Part shown: positions 60,236 to 64,000 of the stretch, in pieces | Layout of the letters: each line of letters opens with the position of its first letter | Numbering within the stretch: the stretch's first letter is position 1 | Assembly (NCBI GenBank): GCA_965198755.1 | Contig: OZ240673.1 | Coordinates: forward strand, 372,001 to 436,000 | Source: BOG-908 sp963692875 | GTDB lineage: Bacteria > Pseudomonadota > Alphaproteobacteria > Acetobacterales > Acetobacteraceae | Length of the DNA: 64,000 nt | Reading direction: 5' to 3' | Program-made: the position numbers and the translations under genes | Notes under the pieces: model-generated | What the model was told of the DNA's origin: nothing | Seen by the model: only the letters and a program-made list of their open reading frames with translations | Database searches by the model: none

Positions 60236-61253
60236 TTTTCTCCTCAGTGCGCCGCTCGCCCAAGCCGCCACCATCGACCTCTCCGCGCGCGTCGCCCAGC
60301 ACGGCGCCTTTGCCGGCGTGCGCAACACGCTGTTCACACGCTGGCTGCCGGCCGGCGAGGCGATGTCCGCTCTCTCGGGCACCATCTCGCTGGCCGGCAA
60401 CGCGCCGGGCTTCGACGAGGCGCTGGTGGTGCTCGGCACCTCGCCGGCCAACCGGCAGGACTGTGACCGCGCCAACATGACGGTTGTCCCCGCGGTGCCG
60501 GAGCTGGAGCGGTTGTGGGGCGGCATTCTCAAGTCCAACGATCCGGCGGCCGTCAGCATCCCTGTCGACGTGAGGCTGCGCACGCCGCTTGCGATGCGGG
60601 ACGGACGGGGCGCGTGCCTGGTGAGCGTGGTCAGCGCCGGCTATCCCATCTTGCGTCGCGACCTCCCGCTCTATGCCGACACCGACGTGAAGCTGAAGCT
60701 GCAGACAGTGCCCGCGCCGTCCGGCCAGGCGGCCCGCGCGTTCGGCATCGGCGGGGAGTTCAGGTTCCGCACCGGCGCGGAAGGCGGCGTTGCCAACTAT
60801 GTCGGGTTGCGGGCGGCGAGGCCGCTGGTGGTCGACGGCGTTGCGCTGTCCGTCAGCGTGGCACCGGTGAGCGGTGCGCCGGCGCAGGCCGGCTGGGGGC
60901 CGGATCTGAGCGGGACGTGGCGCGTGTCCACGGATTTTGTCGTGTTGCCGCGCGCCGCGTGCGCGGCGGCGGCGCTGTCCGGCCACCAGGCGAACGCGAA
61001 TTTTGCAGTTCTGCGCCTGGGCAAGCCTGTCGGGATGGCGATGCCGCGCGGCGGCGATACGGTGTTGCGGGTGCCGCTCGTGGGCGAAGACATGGTTGCG
61101 GCACAGGTCTCGGGCTTCCACGCGTTCTCCCCGGAGATGCGCCTGCAGCCCGGGGATTGCCTGCTCGCGTTTGCGCAGACGCGGGCCGAAGGTGCGTCCG
61201 GCAAGCTGGACGTGGAGAACCAGTCGACGGTGTATGTCCGCCCTGGCATCTGA
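60144..61253 (+). CDS. Exported protein of unknown function, repeat-derived signal peptide
   Basis: Mature part of about 330 residues from ATIDLSARVAQHGAFAGVRN; Ala/Val/Gly-rich, several Cys (QDCDRAN, GACLVSV, RAACAAA, PGDCLLA), no family recognised. The signal core FLTFLLSAPLAQA follows repeat-encoded FWFFFSKKNC. Between repeat and signal there is no ATG, GTG or TTG; the nearest in-frame start is TTG 60144 inside the left arm, giving a 41-residue leader. The coding statistics favour a real gene; the start is uncertain. Confidence 0.68.
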   Translation: MVWLSRSFQQRAPKGTKVFWFFFSKKNCFLTFLLSAPLAQAATIDLSARVAQHGAFAGVRNTLFTRWLPAGEAMSALSGTISLAGNAPGFDEALVVLGTSPANRQDCDRANMTVVPAVPELERLWGGILKSNDPAAVSIPVDVRLRTPLAMRDGRGACLVSVVSAGYPILRRDLPLYADTDVKLKLQTVPAPSGQAARAFGIGGEFRFRTGAEGGVANYVGLRAARPLVVDGVALSVSVAPVSGAPAQAGWGPDLSGTWRVSTDFVVLPRAACAAAALSGHQANANFAVLRLGKPVGMAMPRGGDTVLRVPLVGEDMVAAQVSGFHAFSPEMRLQPGDCLLAFAQTRAEGASGKLDVENQSTVYVRPGI

Positions 61254-61970
61254 GGTGCCGAACGGGTGCGGCCGCTGCTGCTGGCGGATCGGTGAGGCAG
61301 GCGGTTCTTCCTCGAACAACATAACTGTGTCCGGCCGGCGGGTGCGGCTTGCGGAGTGAACGCCGCTTGCGCCCGCAGCGCGTGGCTGGGTGGCTGCGCA
61401 CTCTGGCTTTCTTCGATGCGCGACCGTCGTTGGGCCGTCCGGCCGCTCAAGGCTCGCGAGCCGCCGCTTAAGGCGGCTTGGCCATGGACAGGCCGCGGTG
61501 CCCGACGATGACCGCGTCGGAGATAGGCTTCGCGCACATCGGGGCGCGGGTTCATGCAAAACGAACATCTGCCGAGAAGCTTTGTGACCGGCTCGCCTTC
61601 GACGCACGATGGTTGTCGTTTTTGGCGCGGGATGGTGGAAGGTGCGCGGCCGCCCGGGAGTTTCGGCCGCCTTCCCGGGTGGTTTGGAGGCTCGCTGACG
61701 TCTCGGAACGCCACCTAGCGACGAGCTATGAGGCGACAGCCGCGCCTTCAAATACGTTATCGATACGATACAAGTATTCGTCACTGGGCCTGCTCGATGC
61801 GGGTTGCCGCGGAAGGGTGTCTGTATCGGCGGCCGGAGCACAGCGACAACCAGCAACATGAGTAACCAAGCAGGATGGAAAGCTCGGGTTGTCTGATCGA
61901 CAGCAATCTGTCGGCTATACACTTCCGGTTGATAGTTGTGCTCACGATGTTGGTTGCACGTATTGATGCG
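61254..61970. other. Long intergenic stretch with second dispersed repeat
   Basis: No gene supported. A worn repeat arm may lie at 61294-61325 (aggcaggcggttcttcctcg). 61540-61620 carries copy B of the second dispersed repeat. The part after 61740 is AT-rich. Confidence 0.4.
61540..61620 (-). repeat. Second dispersed repeat, copy B
   Basis: Reverse complement begins ACCATCGTGCGTCGAAGGCG then AGCCGGTCACAAAGC...CGGCAG, matching 34317-34396 in order and spacing; translated, both give RRRRA.H..SRQ....LH..AP in one frame. Confidence 0.6.
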
Positions 61971-62061
61971 TAATCATTTTGTGAACATAAAACGTTACCA
62001 GTACCATTCCGCATCTGCTCTAAAGCGGCCGTCCGATTTCATTCATCAGAGGCAACACGAG
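61971..62061 (+). promoter_or_regulatory. Conserved 91-bp leader of PEP-CTERM paralogue 1
   Basis: Same length and order as 63151-63241. Shared blocks: TAATC(A/G)TTTTGTGAAC at the 5' end and CTGCTCTAA..CGG.CGTCC in the middle, then diverging before the start codon. Likely promoter and 5' leader or operator. Confidence 0.65.
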
Positions 62062-62778
62062 ATGGATTCCAACATCAAGAGTGCGATGGCGCTTGGCGCG
62101 TTGCTGCTCTGCGCCGGAACTGCTCACGCGACGTCCTATGCCGTGACCGTCAGCGAGGGTCTCACGAACGGAGAGGCGTTCGACACTGCCACGTTCGGTG
62201 GTTTCAGCGGGTCCAACACGGCGGCGGCAAGGTTCACCTACACCGGGCTGCTGAACTTCGACAACGCCGCCGGTCAGAACGGCCCGGGCACTCTCGGCGA
62301 CCTGAACAGCGACTTCGGGTTCAGCGCTGCCAACATCACCAACTACAGTGGCAGAGGCACCGTCTCCTACAACGGTCAGACGGTCGCAAACTTCCTCTCG
62401 CTGTCCTCTCCCGGACTTGACTTCCTCAGCTCCAGCGGTAGTGCGGGTACCTTCGTATACGGCTCGCTATACTCGTTCGACCTCGGCAAGATCGCTGCCG
62501 GTACCGTGCTGACGATCACGCACGACGACGGCATCTCGCTGTTCGAGAACGGCACGAAGTTCGGCAACACCGTATCGGGTGCAACGTCGAAAGTGACCGA
62601 TACGGTGACCGTGGGAACCACCGGCGACATCGTGATGAAATACGCCCGCGAGAACGGCACGCCGTCGATCCTGCAGGTAAGCGAGGCGCCGGTGCCGGAA
62701 CCCGTCAGCTGGGGCGTGCTCGCCGTCGGTATGGCCGGCCTTTACTCATTGCGCCGCCCGAAGCGTACAGCGGTGTGA
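62062..62778 (+). CDS. PEP-CTERM sorting-domain protein, paralogue 1
   Basis: 238 residues. Signal peptide MDSNIKSAMALGALLLCAGT to AHA; mature part SYAVTVSEGLTNGEAFDTAT, FTYTGLLNFDNAAGQNGPGT, VLTITHDDGISLFENGTKFG; tail VPEPVSWGVLAVGMAGLYSL then RRPKR, the exosortase signal. Closely related to the next gene along its entire length, so a tandem duplication. Expected to be exported, cleaved and possibly anchored or released at the surface. Confidence 0.92.
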   Translation: MDSNIKSAMALGALLLCAGTAHATSYAVTVSEGLTNGEAFDTATFGGFSGSNTAAARFTYTGLLNFDNAAGQNGPGTLGDLNSDFGFSAANITNYSGRGTVSYNGQTVANFLSLSSPGLDFLSSSGSAGTFVYGSLYSFDLGKIAAGTVLTITHDDGISLFENGTKFGNTVSGATSKVTDTVTVGTTGDIVMKYARENGTPSILQVSEAPVPEPVSWGVLAVGMAGLYSLRRPKRTAV

Positions 62779-63150
62779 AACTCGCGCACCGAGCGTCAAT
62801 TTCCGTCACCGGGCTTCTCTCAATGACGGCGTGACGCGTGGGCGCGCGCTGCGGGCCGAGACTGGCCACGTATCAGCTCAGACATCCGAATCGTCTGCGC
62901 TGCAGAGTCCAATCGTGTGAGCGAGGCTCTCGCGTTTTCGACTCTGACGCGGTATTCTGCACATCTCCACGCAACGGCGTTCAGCCGTCACGTGGCGATG
63001 ACGTATACAGCGTCCGCTTCGGTGGCGTCCGTCACTGACCTGCCTTCAAGCAGCCGCGACGAGCCCGACACGTTGCATGACCAGACAAGCTCGGTACCGG
63101 ACGTTGCAGCAGCGACTTGTATGATAGCCGGTATTGCACGCAGAAGTACA
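62779..63150. other. Intergenic stretch between the paralogues
   Basis: About 370 bp with no supported gene or repeat copy. Confidence 0.4.
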
Positions 63151-63241
63151 TAATCGTTTTGTGAACTCAACCTGCTTCATACATTGTTACGTCTCTGCTC
63201 TAATACGGTCGTCCTACTTCAACTAAATAGGGTGACACACG
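63151..63241 (+). promoter_or_regulatory. Conserved 91-bp leader of PEP-CTERM paralogue 2
   Basis: Counterpart of 61971-62061, the same distance from the start codon with matching blocks TAATCGTTTTGTGAAC and TCTGCTCTAATACGGTCGTC. TTGTGA in the first block could be a -35-like element, but no convincing -10 follows at the same place in both. Confidence 0.65.
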
Positions 63242-63967
63242 ATGATCATAAAAAAGCAGATCACTGCGGTGATCGGCGCGTTGCTGCTGTGCGCTGGAAC
63301 TGCCCGGGCCGGCACCTATAACGTGTCGGTGAGCGAAGGCGTGACCGGCGGCAACAGCTTCGACACTGCCACGTTCCTCGGTTTCAGCGGCCTCAACACG
63401 GCAAACGCGTCGTTCGTCTATACCGGTGCGCTGGCCTTCGACAACACGGCCGCGCAGAACGCAGGTGGCTCCGGCGACCTGAACAGCACGTTCGGCTTCA
63501 GCGCGTCGAACGTCTCGAGCTATGTCGGTTACGGCGCGGTCGTCTACCAGGGTAGCCTGGTTGCCAATTACGGCGGCTTCCTCGGGCTTCCCACGTCGAG
63601 TCCCACGAACTTCCTGGCTTCCAGCGGCAGCGCCGGAAGCTTCGCCTACGGCTCGCTTTACTCGATCGACCTGGGCAACGTTGCTGCCGGCACCGTGCTG
63701 ACGATCACGCATGATGACGGCATCGCGCTGTTTCAGGGCGGCACCAGGATCGGCAACACAGTGTCCGGCGCTACCTCGGCGGTTACCGACGTCGTGGACG
63801 TGACGAAGAGCGGCGACACCATCCTGCGCTATGCACGCGAGAACGGCACGCCGTCTATCCTGGAAGTGTCCGAAGCACCGGTGCCGGAGCCGGTCAGCTG
63901 GGGCGTGCTCGCTATCGGCCTCGTTGGCCTATACTCGCTGCGGCGTTCGCAGCGGGGCACGGTCTGA
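63242..63967 (+). CDS. PEP-CTERM sorting-domain protein, paralogue 2
   Basis: 241 residues. Signal MIIKKQITAVIGALLLCAGT to ARA; then TYNVSVSEGVTGGNSFDTAT, DLNSTFGFSASNVSSYVGYG, VLTITHDDGIALFQGGTRIG and YARENGTPSILEVSEAPVPE, with tail VSWGVLAIGLVGLYSLRRSQ. Most blocks match paralogue 1 position by position, with a divergent middle (residues ~105-130). The stop is followed 2 bp later by a repeat copy. Confidence 0.92.
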   Translation: MIIKKQITAVIGALLLCAGTARAGTYNVSVSEGVTGGNSFDTATFLGFSGLNTANASFVYTGALAFDNTAAQNAGGSGDLNSTFGFSASNVSSYVGYGAVVYQGSLVANYGGFLGLPTSSPTNFLASSGSAGSFAYGSLYSIDLGNVAAGTVLTITHDDGIALFQGGTRIGNTVSGATSAVTDVVDVTKSGDTILRYARENGTPSILEVSEAPVPEPVSWGVLAIGLVGLYSLRRSQRGTV

Positions 63968-63969
63968 GA

Positions 63970-64000
63970 AGAAAGCAAGGCCCTCTTTTCTGAAGAAAAG
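63970..64000. repeat. Dispersed palindromic repeat, copy 28, cut by window end
   Basis: gaaagcaaggccctcttttc followed by tgaagaaaag is the left part of a CTTC-type arm with the CTGAAG loop seen in copy 1. The rest lies beyond the window. Confidence 0.8.

Noticed and set aside
2152..63999. CRISPR array
   Set aside because: Repeats are about 2 kb apart with genes between them, palindromic, and without regular spacers or cas genes.
1..64000. tRNA, rRNA or riboswitch
   Set aside because: No T-loop (GTTCGA-type) with supporting arms, no rRNA-like segment, and no riboswitch motif upstream of glyA, hemB or etfB was recognised by eye.

Overview
The window looks like a chromosomal segment of a high-GC alphaproteobacterium, most likely an Acetobacteraceae member. 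This is inferred from protein families and gene order: a CtrA response regulator, EtfBA, a gpmI-envC-ctpA-rppH block, lipid A/Kdo and ADP/GDP-heptose genes, PEP-CTERM exported proteins with an XrtA-type glycosyltransferase, and dense GC-rich coding. No rRNA, tRNA, CRISPR array, prophage or plasmid backbone was seen.

Layout. 0-5.9 kb: a 5'-truncated prolyl oligopeptidase, an XrtA/PEP-CTERM-type glycosyltransferase coupled to a small nuclease-fold-like protein, and a BioF2-like acetyltransferase with a YdcF protein. 6-10.7 kb: hydroxybutyryl-CoA dehydrogenase, etfA-etfB and a large unrecognised anchored protein. 11.2-13.3 kb: an IS30-family element and a broken IS5-family element. 13.2-17.7 kb: a DUF3592 protein, a DUF1330 pseudogene and a heptose pathway (nucleotidyltransferase-phosphatase fusion, gmhA, hddA). 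18.4-21.8 kb: lpxK, waaA and a DUF374 acyltransferase. 22-23.7 kb: a PEP-CTERM protein and a broken OmpA-like gene. 24-33.9 kb: GT4 glycosyltransferase, LpxH-like phosphatase and diacylglycerol kinase; then lytic transglycosylase, gpmI, EnvC-like protein, ctpA, a deletion remnant of a divergent polysaccharide deacetylase, and rppH. 34.5-38.7 kb: diguanylate cyclase, DUF3108 protein and vanadium haloperoxidase. 38.8-44.6 kb: a tripartite efflux system (TolC, two adaptors, DHA2 MFS pump). 45-51 kb: acyltransferase 3, ctrA, ORFans, nadK and a nitrilase-family amidase. 51.9-61.3 kb: S53 peptidase, LpxR-like deacylase, hemB, an amino acid permease, glyA and an exported protein. 62-64 kb: two tandem PEP-CTERM paralogues. 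Envelope biology dominates: lipid A, Kdo, heptose, murein, efflux and sorted exoproteins.

The outstanding signal is a dispersed palindromic repeat of about 125-155 bp. About 25 two-armed copies plus several half or decayed copies lie in 64 kb, about one per 2-2.5 kb, in most of the larger intergenic gaps and not inside gene bodies. Each arm is a hairpin with an A/T core and a variable GC-containing stem base. The stem bases change in a compensated way. A CTGTCGCGG box sits asymmetrically between the arms and gives the unit a polarity; in the repeat entries the strand field records it (+ if CTGTCGCGG reads on the + strand, - if it reads CCGCGACAG). Copies abut stop codons, supply C-terminal residues to at least one protein, and form the N-region of the signal peptide of four exported proteins that lack an ordinary start codon downstream of the repeat. 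One copy is the insertion target of the IS30 element. I do not recognise this as a named repeat family.
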